A stretch of DNA of 64,000 nucleotides, from the IMG/VR virus record IMGVR_UViG_3300012954_000009, positions 1 through 64,000 of that record; one strand, given 5' to 3'. The notes beneath the pieces are model-generated. The model had not been told where the DNA came from and made no database searches. It worked only from the letters and a program-made list of their open reading frames with translations. This document shows, piece after piece, positions 49,901 through 59,120 of this stretch; the stretch's first letter is position 1, and each line of letters opens with the position of its first letter. The translations under genes and the position numbers were made by a program. The DNA is from a virus.

Positions 49901-52900
49901 TCTATCTGATAAAGTTTCTCCTGTCATTACTTTTCTTGCAATGTTCTCTATTCTTTCATTGCTAACTTTACCATTATCAATAAAGGCTTGATACTCTTGA
50001 TCAGAAATTTGTCCAATAGGTGCATCTTCTTCACTCATTTGAGCAACCATGTCTTCTAGAGTCCTAGTATTCTGTTTTTCTTGCTCAGTCTTTTTCTCTT
50101 CTACGTTAGCTGCATCTTCACTAGCTTGCATGCTAGCAGAATCTTGCGTAAGATCCAATCTTATATTGCTTCTAACTCTACCATCTAGTGTTGTAGTAGT
50201 AAGGTCAACCAAGTTTCTAACACCTTTATCTGAAGAAGTAACAGGTATTTTCATATCAAAGCTCTCCTTCATATTCTTTGTGGTGACTTTGATACCTTTT
50301 TCTTTGGCTACTTCTGTTTCATTCAATAAATCAAATAGTTCTGCTACATCCCCATAGCTTTCTGACTCTGCTATTTTTGCTACACCCTCTTGAGATATTA
50401 CAATAGGATTTGGTTTACCTTTTAGTTTACCCTTAGTGTGTAGTATAATAGGCTTACCCGTCTCTTTATCTATAATATTTGCTTCTATTCTACCTCCTGG
50501 ATCTACTCTTAACTGTATCTTATAACCAGGAATTGTAGAGATAAAAATATCTTTAGTAAAGTCTTCATTCCATTTCTTATTATAAACTAAGTCTTTTCTT
50601 TTTGACTGGCTTACATTTTCTGGATCAGATAAGTTTTCTTGTCTTGTTTTAACTGCTCTATCTATAAGTTGCTTAAACTTGTCATTGACAGCTGCTGGTG
50701 TAAGTTCTGCTGGGTTTAGTTGTGCTAAAGTATAAACACCCATAGGAGACTTTATGATTGCAACATATGCTCCCATATTTCTTGCTGTCTTATATAATCC
50801 TTGTGATGTTAAATCTTGTTTTATTTTTTCTACAACTGCTGCCTCTTCTTCAGCATCTTCTATATTAGTCTTAAAGTCTTCCCTTCTTGTTACTTTTGTT
50901 TTACCATTCTCATCTACATCAGTCTGGTATCTGTTATCTAGAATAACAATATTACCATCAACAGTATAGTAGTCTAATTCCGTTAGAGACTTAGGTGCAT
51001 CAAAGCTAAATGATCCTTCATTATATGTAAATCCAAAACCAGTACCTAAGAAATCACTAAGTTTTACAGTAACTGTGCTATTCTTACCTAACTTCTTTTC
51101 AACAAACTCTAAGAAGTTAGCTGATATAGTAAAGTTATCTCTAATTTTAGAAAGTGCATTTACTTGATTACCAAAGAATGTATTTTGCGCAGTATCTTTA
51201 TCTATTGTTCTAGGATCAATAGCTTGACCTTGTTTATTGTAAATAACAACATTGTCATTTGGTACATATCCAAATATACCACTTGCACTATCAGACGGTT
51301 TAATACCTTTTGATTTTAAAATACTATTTATTTTTTTAGCAACTTTTGGGTTTCCTATCTTAAGAGCAATAGTATATTTCTCTGACTTTCTCTTTATATA
51401 TGGGTTTGAAGATTTACCTTCATATGCATAGTTCTCTCCTATAACCCCTCCATTAGGATTTACAGTTATAACTAGTTCTATAGTAGCTCTTTCTTCTGGA
51501 GTAAGCTCAGTCATAATCACATCATATCTTCTCTGAGCTTCTTCTCTTGATTCTCCTTTGTTTTGATGAGCATATGTTTTAGTTGGTTCACTAATTTGTA
51601 ATCTACTTACATCAGTTGGTACCGTGCTAAAGTCTAGTGTATCTATTATTGTATATGCATTAGCAAACTCACCCGGTTTGATTACTTTTGTAGCATCTTT
51701 TCTTTCTTGACCTTTTGTATCTACTTTATCAACAGGAAGCAAGGAAAGATTTCCAAACTTTTCTAGAGATGTAGGAGATGTAGTTACTATAAATTTGTTA
51801 CCGTCTGCATCTTCTACTTCTGTACCATATGATAACATTATATCATTTCCGTTTACATCTTTATCAAATGCAAACGTATCTGATGTAGGTACTTTTTCTG
51901 CTAAAGTATTTAAACCTTTTACTGCTGCCCCTACTTTGCTATATACTCCATTTGGTGTTAATTCAGCTGCTTGTAAAAGTTCTTCTGATACATCTTTATT
52001 ATCAACAGTTCTAATTTGCCAGTACTTTGTGGCATCTCCTGAGTCTGGATCTATAGTAGAAAACTCTACAACAACATAACCACCTCTTGGTTTTCCAATA
52101 ACTTTACCACCATACTCTACTTCTTGAACACCGTCTCCTAAATCTTCTGCTTGTTCTACTGTATAGAAGTCATTGTATGTCAATCCACCTGCCTCAAGAA
52201 TATCTTTTACATCTGGATTTGTTTCTTGATTTACTAACCATGATGTAAAACCTTGATCAGTATTATAGGCTTCCATTAGATCTTTCTGTGATTTATACTC
52301 TTCTTTTAAACCACCTTTGTCATACCAATACTTTTTAAGAGCTTCATAAGCTTTTACTGCCAACACAGCTTCTTGTGAATTTAACCAAGCTGCTTGACTC
52401 TTAGCTTTCTTACCAAGAGATTGCTGATCTCTCTTATGCTTTCTATATAATTTATTTAGCAGTGCTTTAATTGTAGGATTCTGTGTAGTATCAGTACCAA
52501 ACGTTTGACTTTCTGGAGCATTTATTTCTGCATTATCTAACACACTATCAATCTTATCCTCTGACTCTTTAGTTTCTTTAGCTCTTGTTTCTGCAGCTTG
52601 TGGATCTTGTTGTACATCTTCTGTATCAGATATGTCCATACTATCATTATAATTATCAATGGCTGCACGGACTTTTAGATATAAATCTTTATCCATTTTA
52701 GGATCAACAACACCTTGTTCATTAAAGAATAATTGTAGGTATCTTGCATCTCCTGTTTTTAGGAACATCTCAGCTTGATCAGCATCAGGGTATACACCTA
52801 AATCATTTAATTTATTGAGTAATAAATTTGCTTCAATCTTGTTAATATACTTCTTTACTCTCTTTTCAAAATCAGTCTTGTTCTTTTTAAATAGCTCTTT

Positions 52901-55798
52901 GTTGATAGCATACTGTCTCGCAACAATTTTATCTAATTGTTCAGGATTGCTTAAATATTGTATTGCTTTATCATATGTTTTTGCTCTACCTTTTAGTGCT
53001 TTGTAGTCTACAATTTTCTTCAATACCTCATCTATTCTTGCATTATCTACAAACCCATCTTTACTCTCTGCTAGGAACTGGACATAGTTTTGAAATACAC
53101 TTCTTACTTTACCTATCTTTCTTCTATCAAAAGAACCATCTTTAGTAAGATTCTTTGGATCATTTAATATTTTTCTAATAGCATCTAAACGTTTTGCTTT
53201 GTCTACTAGTTTTTTCTTCTGTTCTTTATTTCCTTCTATGTCATCTAGAACTGCAGCTTCAGTCATTAAAGTCTGAATCTCTTTTGTAAGAGTGTCCTTA
53301 TCTAATAACACTGTTAAATCAGAAGCCTCTAACTTTGATAAGATAGGATCTGCAGCTAGTTCATTATATATTTTATTTGATCTTTCAAGTGCTCTGTTGA
53401 AACCATCTTCAGTAAACATTTGCAAGAACCTAGCATGTTCAAATGCTATTTCTTTTAATGCCTCATCATTATACTCTCTTGTTCCTTTTTCAAACTTACT
53501 TCTATCAAAAGGATTTACATACTTATCTTTATTTCTATTATATCTATCTTCATAAGTATCTATCTGACCAAGCATGTCTGTTATCCTTTCTCTAAGCTTA
53601 CCTGATTTAATTTCTTTTTTAGATGCAGGAAATGCTTCTGATAGTTCTTGATCTGTCAAGTTTAAAAAGTCTTGAAGTTGGTTTCTAAATAAACCTGCTG
53701 TTCCATTTTGGAATATGGTGTGATACTGATGAAACTTACCAAAGTCTTTTGCATCTGTAAAACCAAATTGATCTTGGTCATATAGATTTTTCTTCATTTC
53801 ATTTGCAACTTCTTTTTGCACCATGAAGTTCATCTTCTGTGGATCAAATAATGCGCTAGGATCTTCTGCTTGTTTATTCCATGCTTCATTATGTGTGTCT
53901 ACAAGAGACTTAATAAAATTTTCTCTCTTCTGTTTTATATCAGCCATACCTTTAGGATCAGTAACCCTTTGGTACACATAAGGTAAAGCTTGGAAATATA
54001 GCTTTTGCGGTCCTTGCACAATACCACCCATCAAGAAACCAGACATAAATGTTTCAAAACCTTGTGCACTAAACTGACTACCAACTGCTGATGCAACAAC
54101 ATTACTATGTAGATCAATACCTCCTTGCGTTGGATCATTCAATACTGCAGAATAGTAGTCTTTAGTTCCTTTTGATATAGCTTCTTGAGCAACTTCTTGA
54201 ATACCCTCCGCAAGATTTTGTGAAAAGTATCTTAGACTGGCACCAGCCGCCATAGACAGTGATCCTTTTACACCTGCAGCTTTTAATCTATTAAAATAAC
54301 CTTTGATTCCCGTTCCTGCATCTTTAAATACATTCTTTGCAATTTTACCATCAGCACCAATTGTCTTAGTTCCTTGTATAATTCTTCTACCAAATCCCGT
54401 TATTCTATCATTCATTAATCTACCAAGTGACTTATTAAAACCACCCATTGCATTACCTAAGACAAACTGATTTGATAAGTATATAAGAGGAGCATTCCTC
54501 ATGATTGTTCCAAATGCTGCTTTCTCTGCATTCTCAGCAATACCTTCCATTTGTTCAGGTGATATATTCTCATTACCACTCTTGGCTCTTTCTATAAGCA
54601 TACCATTAGATATCTGCTGTTGGTACACCATACCCCCTTCAAGTTTAGACTCAGCCATAGCAAGGTTTAGTGATCTTGCATCTCTATAGAATCCTCCCAT
54701 AAATTTACTGGCCTTAGCCATATTGGTAAGATTCTGAGCACCATTCTTAGCTGTATGTAAACCTTTAACAGCAGCCATAGTCTCAGGAACAAACAATGTA
54801 CCTATTGCACCCCACTCACCAGCTTTAGTTGCTTTCCAAAAATCTCTTGCTTTATCAACATTATTTATCGTCTTAAGCATATTCCTTGTAGCCTTAGCCA
54901 TTCTAGTAATAGCAAAACTATTTGCAATAGCTTTTCCAATTCTACCAAAATTCCACGCTGTTCTTGCAGCTGCCGGTCCTCCTGCAGCACCACCTGTAGC
55001 TAATGTTGCACCTGCTAATAATAATTCTTCTACTGCAATAGATGATATAATACCTACAGTATATCCACTATTTAAAAGCATGTTATTTGCAAAGCCACCA
55101 AAACCACCTCTAGAAGACATACCTATAGCCATTGCATCCTCAAACTCTCCAGCTGTTTTAAGATCTGGTGCACTAAAATAAGGGTCTGCATCAAATAAGT
55201 CACCTACAGATCTATATACACTTGTAAATCCAGAACCTACAAGTCTTCCAAATTGACCCCACATTCTAGACATATCATCATATATATCTGAATTAGCATT
55301 ATAAAATTCTTCATTATTTGCATATGGATGAAAACCTAATTCAGCAAACTTAGGATGCTCGTAATATCTATCAAAACCAGATGCTTTTCTACTAGCATAT
55401 ATAGGATCTTCTATAAAAGGTTTTTCTGGACCTAAATCAACTCTGCCTGGATTGTCTATTAAGTTCTGTAGATTACGCATAACACCCTCTTCAGTACTTA
55501 TATCAGCGGGAAGTTGTTGTAATCTTGGATTGTACTGACCTACACTATTTTCAGGATAAGGTGTATTCATATTAGCCAATGAAGTTGGTGCATAACTATT
55601 TATGACCGGCTTATAAGAGTCCAGCATTTTTACATAGTCAGCATCTAAGCTTGGATCAAACTCTTCTGTATTAGGTCCTTCCCACCACTGATCTGTAGGT
55701 ATAAACTCAAATCTATCAGTAGGAACCGATGCAGGTACTGTACTAGCACCTAGCCCTGCTGATTCAGCATTTATTTTTGGTTCATTTGGTAAGCTCAT
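40967..55798 (-). CDS. Giant crAss-like virion RNA polymerase with zincin domain, 4943 aa
   Basis: One uninterrupted frame. At 3740-3783 RIPSQ, VDFMP and GADFDIDKVY match the catalytic double-psi barrel of crAss-like virion RNA polymerases (D3779-F-D-I-D3783). NADAQLW near 3283 and NKAGAKSIG downstream fit other conserved blocks as I recall them. HEAFH (2128-2132) with EEYYEEYLADE (about 2190) indicates a zinc metalloprotease. Hydrophobic, Gly/Ala-rich sequence near residues 240-290 suggests a membrane-interacting part. Near 4515-4630, LYVFGDN...GNRSVRDN resembles DUF7831. It is likely packaged, injected and needed to begin transcription. Confidence 0.8.
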   Translation of the reverse strand: MSLPNEPKINAESAGLGASTVPASVPTDRFEFIPTDQWWEGPNTEEFDPSLDADYVKMLDSYKPVINSYAPTSLANMNTPYPENSVGQYNPRLQQLPADISTEEGVMRNLQNLIDNPGRVDLGPEKPFIEDPIYASRKASGFDRYYEHPKFAELGFHPYANNEEFYNANSDIYDDMSRMWGQFGRLVGSGFTSVYRSVGDLFDADPYFSAPDLKTAGEFEDAMAIGMSSRGGFGGFANNMLLNSGYTVGIISSIAVEELLLAGATLATGGAAGGPAAARTAWNFGRIGKAIANSFAITRMAKATRNMLKTINNVDKARDFWKATKAGEWGAIGTLFVPETMAAVKGLHTAKNGAQNLTNMAKASKFMGGFYRDARSLNLAMAESKLEGGMVYQQQISNGMLIERAKSGNENISPEQMEGIAENAEKAAFGTIMRNAPLIYLSNQFVLGNAMGGFNKSLGRLMNDRITGFGRRIIQGTKTIGADGKIAKNVFKDAGTGIKGYFNRLKAAGVKGSLSMAAGASLRYFSQNLAEGIQEVAQEAISKGTKDYYSAVLNDPTQGGIDLHSNVVASAVGSQFSAQGFETFMSGFLMGGIVQGPQKLYFQALPYVYQRVTDPKGMADIKQKRENFIKSLVDTHNEAWNKQAEDPSALFDPQKMNFMVQKEVANEMKKNLYDQDQFGFTDAKDFGKFHQYHTIFQNGTAGLFRNQLQDFLNLTDQELSEAFPASKKEIKSGKLRERITDMLGQIDTYEDRYNRNKDKYVNPFDRSKFEKGTREYNDEALKEIAFEHARFLQMFTEDGFNRALERSNKIYNELAADPILSKLEASDLTVLLDKDTLTKEIQTLMTEAAVLDDIEGNKEQKKKLVDKAKRLDAIRKILNDPKNLTKDGSFDRRKIGKVRSVFQNYVQFLAESKDGFVDNARIDEVLKKIVDYKALKGRAKTYDKAIQYLSNPEQLDKIVARQYAINKELFKKNKTDFEKRVKKYINKIEANLLLNKLNDLGVYPDADQAEMFLKTGDARYLQLFFNEQGVVDPKMDKDLYLKVRAAIDNYNDSMDISDTEDVQQDPQAAETRAKETKESEDKIDSVLDNAEINAPESQTFGTDTTQNPTIKALLNKLYRKHKRDQQSLGKKAKSQAAWLNSQEAVLAVKAYEALKKYWYDKGGLKEEYKSQKDLMEAYNTDQGFTSWLVNQETNPDVKDILEAGGLTYNDFYTVEQAEDLGDGVQEVEYGGKVIGKPRGGYVVVEFSTIDPDSGDATKYWQIRTVDNKDVSEELLQAAELTPNGVYSKVGAAVKGLNTLAEKVPTSDTFAFDKDVNGNDIMLSYGTEVEDADGNKFIVTTSPTSLEKFGNLSLLPVDKVDTKGQERKDATKVIKPGEFANAYTIIDTLDFSTVPTDVSRLQISEPTKTYAHQNKGESREEAQRRYDVIMTELTPEERATIELVITVNPNGGVIGENYAYEGKSSNPYIKRKSEKYTIALKIGNPKVAKKINSILKSKGIKPSDSASGIFGYVPNDNVVIYNKQGQAIDPRTIDKDTAQNTFFGNQVNALSKIRDNFTISANFLEFVEKKLGKNSTVTVKLSDFLGTGFGFTYNEGSFSFDAPKSLTELDYYTVDGNIVILDNRYQTDVDENGKTKVTRREDFKTNIEDAEEEAAVVEKIKQDLTSQGLYKTARNMGAYVAIIKSPMGVYTLAQLNPAELTPAAVNDKFKQLIDRAVKTRQENLSDPENVSQSKRKDLVYNKKWNEDFTKDIFISTIPGYKIQLRVDPGGRIEANIIDKETGKPIILHTKGKLKGKPNPIVISQEGVAKIAESESYGDVAELFDLLNETEVAKEKGIKVTTKNMKESFDMKIPVTSSDKGVRNLVDLTTTTLDGRVRSNIRLDLTQDSASMQASEDAANVEEKKTEQEKQNTRTLEDMVAQMSEEDAPIGQISDQEYQAFIDNGKVSNERIENIARKVMTGETLSDRETAIMSDKTAQVNKKIKELASNNPQANLEIQKAKLKEDIKARKAQITEELKAAKQLKNLKKALKQDAELKRLNAELNNLIANKVISPELSVTDVTSIDEFEAWAIANLPAYITVQDIRTLANNQKAGGVRVGAFVLGLNSLAGGLNVKGTIYTGATSPFKYHEAFHGVFRMLLTDQEITKYLGIARREVRAKLRAEGKNFKEELNKFRNSADTYQNMSEARLIEEYYEEYLADEFEKFKTSPKDTNTSSEVKSLFTRILEWIKSVLGVYSKNELTELFKNIDSGKYKSAQPVENRFTQAALQGLTIEANALVPFEKIEVGDKVGFQYLDSDNANAMVRSMAAIYIQREEANTNANITREELLDDVLKDFKKLYDVGSPANENQTTERLLLMNDYSDALENFPEEIKNSVSKFLNLVDINLEDQIFVAEQKEDSQGLRNVDNWDVDASLIGGFNSLSAKLRRYIMTTTLEQQDIFGNTELTPGEKLIVPVDFAEVYNGMLKAVKNTTDPTQILKQLYVFGQTNPQTGAVVNRFFNDLGITQDKINNNQWTEGVENPLFFNALIKGMENFRVDYIFIHRNKNGRVLTYSAANRDDASSQIDKWGQAYSFLYRNSLSVDKTARDEAVSVLNVLQSAVSPNKPLGKKTKENMYKEDENGNDLFTRLSKNLSRTVGITISPTFIKYSILQRVKPENLSADEKLLLDAYQNAEPLDSEDLSNLKGTIKNNVYVFSTSEVGMQGVLKKMSMTNAPFDETIGASVFKNANGDLVYAHQKPTYHLKRMAALNNPELLEDLKTKDDDFLINNWLLNNDAFISMASAGMIGITRISGGKTGNIDITEDGVDESRSTGTTYGDFTPKDFITNLVNSYTYLFRNNTGRMDQVIITEDPVTGELVETALAPVLIRVIEASNTGDMAKLPIIKAVENKKGEIVLTDQALNVFKNQIKAEFERIKKETNPDTATERNIVDYNSGKKRNIKFTKTGYILREAKETDTFTKTVRAKTSEVQVNRIKEGDQNAFVYNEKNAKNVIKFTADNEVRNVLIQQFDKATNSFEGPIKSLGKTRVNSENRDRIINLLGAAVSNEKTDTHTNPVRIGEAQYWVESGDMRQFLKGTKEMFLYEVVRTEDNATEDTDGASEVINNYETYLESKINEAYRNGEDISFEDAIGDQAAFDNFLRDRLEQEYLNFRRKLDSVANESDLSTYIRNGLQNANGSVTPEVRLSNRLLNLTDDINYNLRQIFFNNWINASELNKVLLGDVAMTLKDPTDEVKRAKAQNAAYDSVASIIKAEEYGINHPLQKMNLFAFTEPSVDNTFNDGKTDNADAQLWMTTKAFRYMWFGLGKLSAKQADLLNRIEKGEDIAYEELVGNADQTNESYAKASEMINSKKFVYADGKTFVKMSAFVLTPEYTSTKESGFTEPKANKVRLHNLRVKLEEFEKGKETIALAAPVSALKMLKENVNPLSELDNTNAFKEDQSMVLDANFMGLQTVNPSNKLLVTDPTQVKTLVTSEQNDNTPVILNGEKTTVGKIRENYNKAVSDRVTLKYLNRRNSLFNFDIEYANELLKESIAEGEIKPDLYIYLKYAQSSLEASNATSNTLEMFSLDETGQQKYNLNNPQTVKKFEELFLSFFSKGVLAEKTTGMSLALVSDYGVRIYRRVLSVDENGMPDKHEVIREDVWERMGSKPEIVANIDEGGYQEGNDKNLDGLAGLVENAGSEGVVIIDRLRSNMKVYNDQGQYQQERYTESIMPAHHADVGNLIKDTDKAMPEAVSKMFGVRIPSQDNHSTVNIRMVDFMPTYYGSSAVFARELIEISGADFDIDKVYVQSKDFYEEDGEFFEYGKAKTEDGKYSDYIRAINNSVKKPGTGINEALLKFRNSGAEVTVDFDQGSDAGFNEDAMKALSALGLPITFEQYTEYKEKTGHEPYIEAISNEIVDYKSTLMGNEHVTNTPGEDVPITYQPAVTQPLEDLLQELAAEVPYFKQMLDNEDIDVDSPLGQLLSFEANKAGAKSIGAVVLPNLYLNLLQEYGITIEQITAGKQRTTTQLELGGKEYNSFSETQDSNGNYRNQYVLSALITAMTDNGKLRLSGKLGLNRDALATVASMTALGVPIKTSILLINHPSLRQLYYQATNKDDQFDAGIATLVRERLANLEEEFGDLSEVEVTDALLIDEIDANYKISMSKAGLAKKVKDDEFTRDQAIKEYSTLKQFQTAHSIKTYLGKLSSVMNLTNGLGATVTDIASRKQDLKDLGIGLSDKAYKVYREKRIAAKQPLIDVRPMFKNTWQGQYIKIFNEIESKILPKVFLTQTPLFKDLYNKVMTNMNSRMLTDEVKENIRIDILAYLTIKAYDKKLVDNDPVKAGSLSNSLIYPQLEGEKITDVVERLRSIDNNNFFLDSFVILENANQEGNKDGIDKAAANTFNRISDSQKVNLQSSFARLYGNLETRNDAVKIIHYMMVKDGFRYGYQSLLDAVTPFTYDTYLEQVNNVESALRDGSNRFFESTFGMNYNDLVEDFLKGYLTSASNRRDLRNTYNIATYNPNPTKIEIQSSPYKPHTVSINENTLYVFGDNASALGKDGNRSVRDNGNSFGVIYKKGLADIESNYYTNEELDTFVANFEAQLDALDSLIGQYENVKFPKYLIPRSELKALQKNSPEVFKYIKDSLNNRFGYNIADGKKAVSKSSQNANKQVAYIDETTETSKLIVNVYPGQRITQSDDFLSVRKPSNSKSGNAENTLARKNISTTLEKSGDRSYMEALLPYVIKVNVGTQDQPRYRYFELSKVQSVNPQPITAANLVSGNYAEYVEVEPMGSDSQNPIGFMFGERPTMIEVRKYVRNTTGQDTADNYGDVLDEIDKINIGDGPTDSAQKIAQGAPVEYDGKNTTVGEVPQAELVEREVTEDDIQNDNQAIAALLGNTSSSTNETTNPELTEYWDDNIQQDSKKKATLAENGINSLEDFINEYETGTYASEQEFLDKLKECYNI

Positions 55799-55803
55799 AT
55801 TAT

Positions 55804-58800
55804 TTATTTTGTACCGTTTTGTTTTGCATCTGCATCATACAGAGTGTTATTAGAGTTCATTTTATCTTCAAGAGTTATCTCAAAATATTTAACAGCATTA
55901 TCTAAATGACTTTCTACTGTTCCGCCTTTATATGTACTAGCTATCCATTCATTTAAATTAAATGCTGGTGTTGCTATATCTACAAAATTACCTTCTTCTG
56001 AAGGTTTATATTGTTTGTAAGTAATCTGTGCCATATGTGCTCCATTAACATCTTGAAATACTTGAATTGAACCTCCGTTTGTAACCGAGTTAAAATATTG
56101 TTTATTATCAGAAGTGTTTATTTTATCTTGTACATATGAATAATTATACATACCATCTCTTCTTATACTTATATCCATTTCTTTATCAAACGCAAATGTT
56201 AATGTACTATATGATGCTAAGTCTGCATTACTTATCATTGCAGGATTAGTTCCTGTTGTTTTACCTGCTTTAATCAAAGGTAGTGTTTTTTTAACCCATT
56301 CCTGATCAAAATTAATAACATATGCTGCATGAGTCTTATCACCAACCTCTGGGTTACCATATACATTATTATAGGTTATTGTTGCTTGTGGTCTACCCGT
56401 TTGTGGTTGATCTGGATTTTGACTCCAAGATTTCATATCTCTAATGTATGATCTAAATAAGTCCATTGCTATTGTATTACTTACAGCATTAAAGTCTGCT
56501 CTAGTATTTCTACCCATATCACCAGGCTGTATAGTCATCTTTTGAGTAGGAGTCTCATTAAATTGAGTAATTATATCCATAACTATTGATGCACCGTTTG
56601 CATCCTGATTAATCATTGCAGGATCTATATCAATATCATATTGAGGATTAATTATTAAATCACCTACACTGCCTAAATATTCTCTACCACGCATAAACTG
56701 TGTAAAATTAAATGTGGTAAAGTCATCAGTTGGGTTACCACTTACAGTAACTTGTTCTGGTGTACCGCCTTTAGTCAAAACTTCTGTAATATCTGGTGCT
56801 ATAATTGAACCCTGTGATTTATTTAATGCACCATACATTAAATCATAAAGCATTGATGCATCTTTTTTAGCCTCATCTGTCATAAAGTATTTCTCTGTAC
56901 CCGCTAATATTTTGGTACCATCTTTTATACTACCACTTCCATAGTATACATTTCTTTCACCAATATAGTTTTCATCATGCCCTGAATCAGGACCAAACCA
57001 AGTATGTTGTGACCACCATCCTCGGTTACCATCAGTAAGTTTCTTTTGTCTAGCAAGGGTTACATATTCATTTACAAACTCCTCTTTAGTTTTTAAATGA
57101 TGGTTGCCATCACCTAAGTTAGTAAATAAGAAGTCTAATGGAAGTGCACCACTACCGTCTTTATTTAATGTACCCTTATCAGGGTTTGTAAACTCTTTAA
57201 CTTCACTGCTACCTTCAAATAAATCACCAGCTGCTGCCATCAAGTTATACTGATTAAAGTAGTGATTATGCAATCTCTGATTACCTTCAATTAGTTTTGC
57301 TTCATATTGATTTACATTTTCAAACTGAGATTTAAGTTTTAGATAATCAATTCTTTTTGCTCTAGCTACTGCATCAGATGGATCTGCATCTACTGCTGTA
57401 TTATCATAAGCTAAATGCGGATACTTTTCAGCTAAAGCATTTTGATTTTCACTATTTGGTACTAGTATGCTATTAAACTCTGCATATATTCTATCTATAT
57501 CACCTTTATATTTAAAAACACCATCCGCACTTGTATTTAATAATTGATAGAAATTCTGTCCATCTGTTGAATTGACGCCACCTATAGGTAATTTTTTCTC
57601 TTCACCATCAATTGTAAGTGTGTATAAATTATCTGTAACACCCGGTTGCATAGATCTAAGGGCTGTTGTAATAGCTTTTATTTTTTGTTCTGTATTTACA
57701 TTATCAAACTCTGCAACTTTGTTTAAGTTATATTTTACAATATCATATTTTCCTTCTCCATCATCTACAAAGGTAATATTACCAGGACCACCAGGTTTAG
57801 CGTTTAATGATGAATTGCTTAAAACTCCCGGTTGATTCTTAGGATCTAATGATGCCTTTAATACTTCAAGATCAATTCTGTTTTGTTGTCTTATAGCTTC
57901 TAATGCTTTAGAATATTGAAACTTTCTTTGTCTACCATACTCTGGGTTTTCCATTTTAATAGTAGTAGAAGCGTTCATCTTACCAAAAGATCTAGCAGCA
58001 GCAATCATATCATCTTTGATATTAAACTGCATTTGCATATTATAAGCTCTATTAAGAAGATCTTGTGTAGATGAACTAGTAGTAGGCATAACTCCTTCAG
58101 AAATAATATTATTGCTAGTTTCTATTCCAGCCTTTAAAGACTGATATACTTCAAACTGTTGACGCATTTGTCTTTCCTGTACAGAACCAGCAACTATACC
58201 TTTTTGTTTTTTAAATAAATCCCAACTTGCATTACTATTTGTAGATTGATTTAACTCTGTTTGCTGATTGATTTTTCTTTCACCAGCCTGTGTAGTAAAC
58301 TGATTTATTGTTTTAAGAGCCCATTGTCTTTGACCCTCTTGTACAGAGTTAACAGCACCTGAATCAATCATTTTTTGTGCCGTGTTTCTACCATCAACAT
58401 AGCTCTGAGTAAAATAAGCTTGTTGTACTCTTGGGTCACCAGTCAAAGTTCTTTGTAGCATTTCTAAAGCCGGACCTGTTACAAGATCACCGTTCTCTCT
58501 TGTAATAATCCATTGACCATCAGGACTTAATTCATCCATTTTTACATTTAAACCAGACTCTTTTAATACATCTAATGACATTTGATATAAGTTAGCATTA
58601 GGTATATACTTAGGTATAGCCATGTTTAGTGCATCATCTTTTGGTGCATTAACAAAATCTTGCATCTGGTAGTCCATTGCTTGTAGTCCTGTCTGCCACC
58701 ACATCTGCCTTCTATCTTTATCAGGATCGTTCATCAATCTATTAGCATAAGCTCTTTCATTTTGATATGCTTTAGTTCTAACCATATCACCTACAATTAT

Positions 58801-59109
58801 ATCTTCTTCAAAGAAAGGTTTAAATACAGCCTTAGCTGCATCAACATTTTGGATTAATGATAAATCCATTCCTGATATTTTTTGTAGTTTATCAGCAAGA
58901 CCAGCTGTGTACTGATCTCTCATTGTCTGTGTGTCTTCTCTAGATAGTGGTGCATAGACAATCTTACTATACATATCATTTAATTGCTGATAGTTAGTAT
59001 TATATCTATTTGTTTTTATATCTAATACACTAGACAAAAACTTGTAGTCCGGAGTAAATGGTTTAAACTCCGGCATATATGATTTAGAACCTGGTATATA
59101 TGTTGCCAT
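55804..59109 (-). CDS. Large virion-associated protein, 1101 aa
   Basis: Starts MATYIPGSKSYMPEFKPFTP and continues with YKFLSSVLDIKTNRYNTNYQ: a pattern I recall from proteins next to virion RNA polymerases in Bacteroidota phages. The sequence is Gln/Asn/Lys-rich and mostly helical in its first half, with strand-like segments and Asp/Asn turns later. No enzyme motif is seen. It lies five bases upstream of the polymerase gene, so it is probably a capsid-cargo or ejection protein. Specific function unknown. Confidence 0.65.
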   Translation of the reverse strand: MATYIPGSKSYMPEFKPFTPDYKFLSSVLDIKTNRYNTNYQQLNDMYSKIVYAPLSREDTQTMRDQYTAGLADKLQKISGMDLSLIQNVDAAKAVFKPFFEEDIIVGDMVRTKAYQNERAYANRLMNDPDKDRRQMWWQTGLQAMDYQMQDFVNAPKDDALNMAIPKYIPNANLYQMSLDVLKESGLNVKMDELSPDGQWIITRENGDLVTGPALEMLQRTLTGDPRVQQAYFTQSYVDGRNTAQKMIDSGAVNSVQEGQRQWALKTINQFTTQAGERKINQQTELNQSTNSNASWDLFKKQKGIVAGSVQERQMRQQFEVYQSLKAGIETSNNIISEGVMPTTSSSTQDLLNRAYNMQMQFNIKDDMIAAARSFGKMNASTTIKMENPEYGRQRKFQYSKALEAIRQQNRIDLEVLKASLDPKNQPGVLSNSSLNAKPGGPGNITFVDDGEGKYDIVKYNLNKVAEFDNVNTEQKIKAITTALRSMQPGVTDNLYTLTIDGEEKKLPIGGVNSTDGQNFYQLLNTSADGVFKYKGDIDRIYAEFNSILVPNSENQNALAEKYPHLAYDNTAVDADPSDAVARAKRIDYLKLKSQFENVNQYEAKLIEGNQRLHNHYFNQYNLMAAAGDLFEGSSEVKEFTNPDKGTLNKDGSGALPLDFLFTNLGDGNHHLKTKEEFVNEYVTLARQKKLTDGNRGWWSQHTWFGPDSGHDENYIGERNVYYGSGSIKDGTKILAGTEKYFMTDEAKKDASMLYDLMYGALNKSQGSIIAPDITEVLTKGGTPEQVTVSGNPTDDFTTFNFTQFMRGREYLGSVGDLIINPQYDIDIDPAMINQDANGASIVMDIITQFNETPTQKMTIQPGDMGRNTRADFNAVSNTIAMDLFRSYIRDMKSWSQNPDQPQTGRPQATITYNNVYGNPEVGDKTHAAYVINFDQEWVKKTLPLIKAGKTTGTNPAMISNADLASYSTLTFAFDKEMDISIRRDGMYNYSYVQDKINTSDNKQYFNSVTNGGSIQVFQDVNGAHMAQITYKQYKPSEEGNFVDIATPAFNLNEWIASTYKGGTVESHLDNAVKYFEITLEDKMNSNNTLYDADAKQNGTK

Positions 59110-59120
59110 AATTTGTTTAT

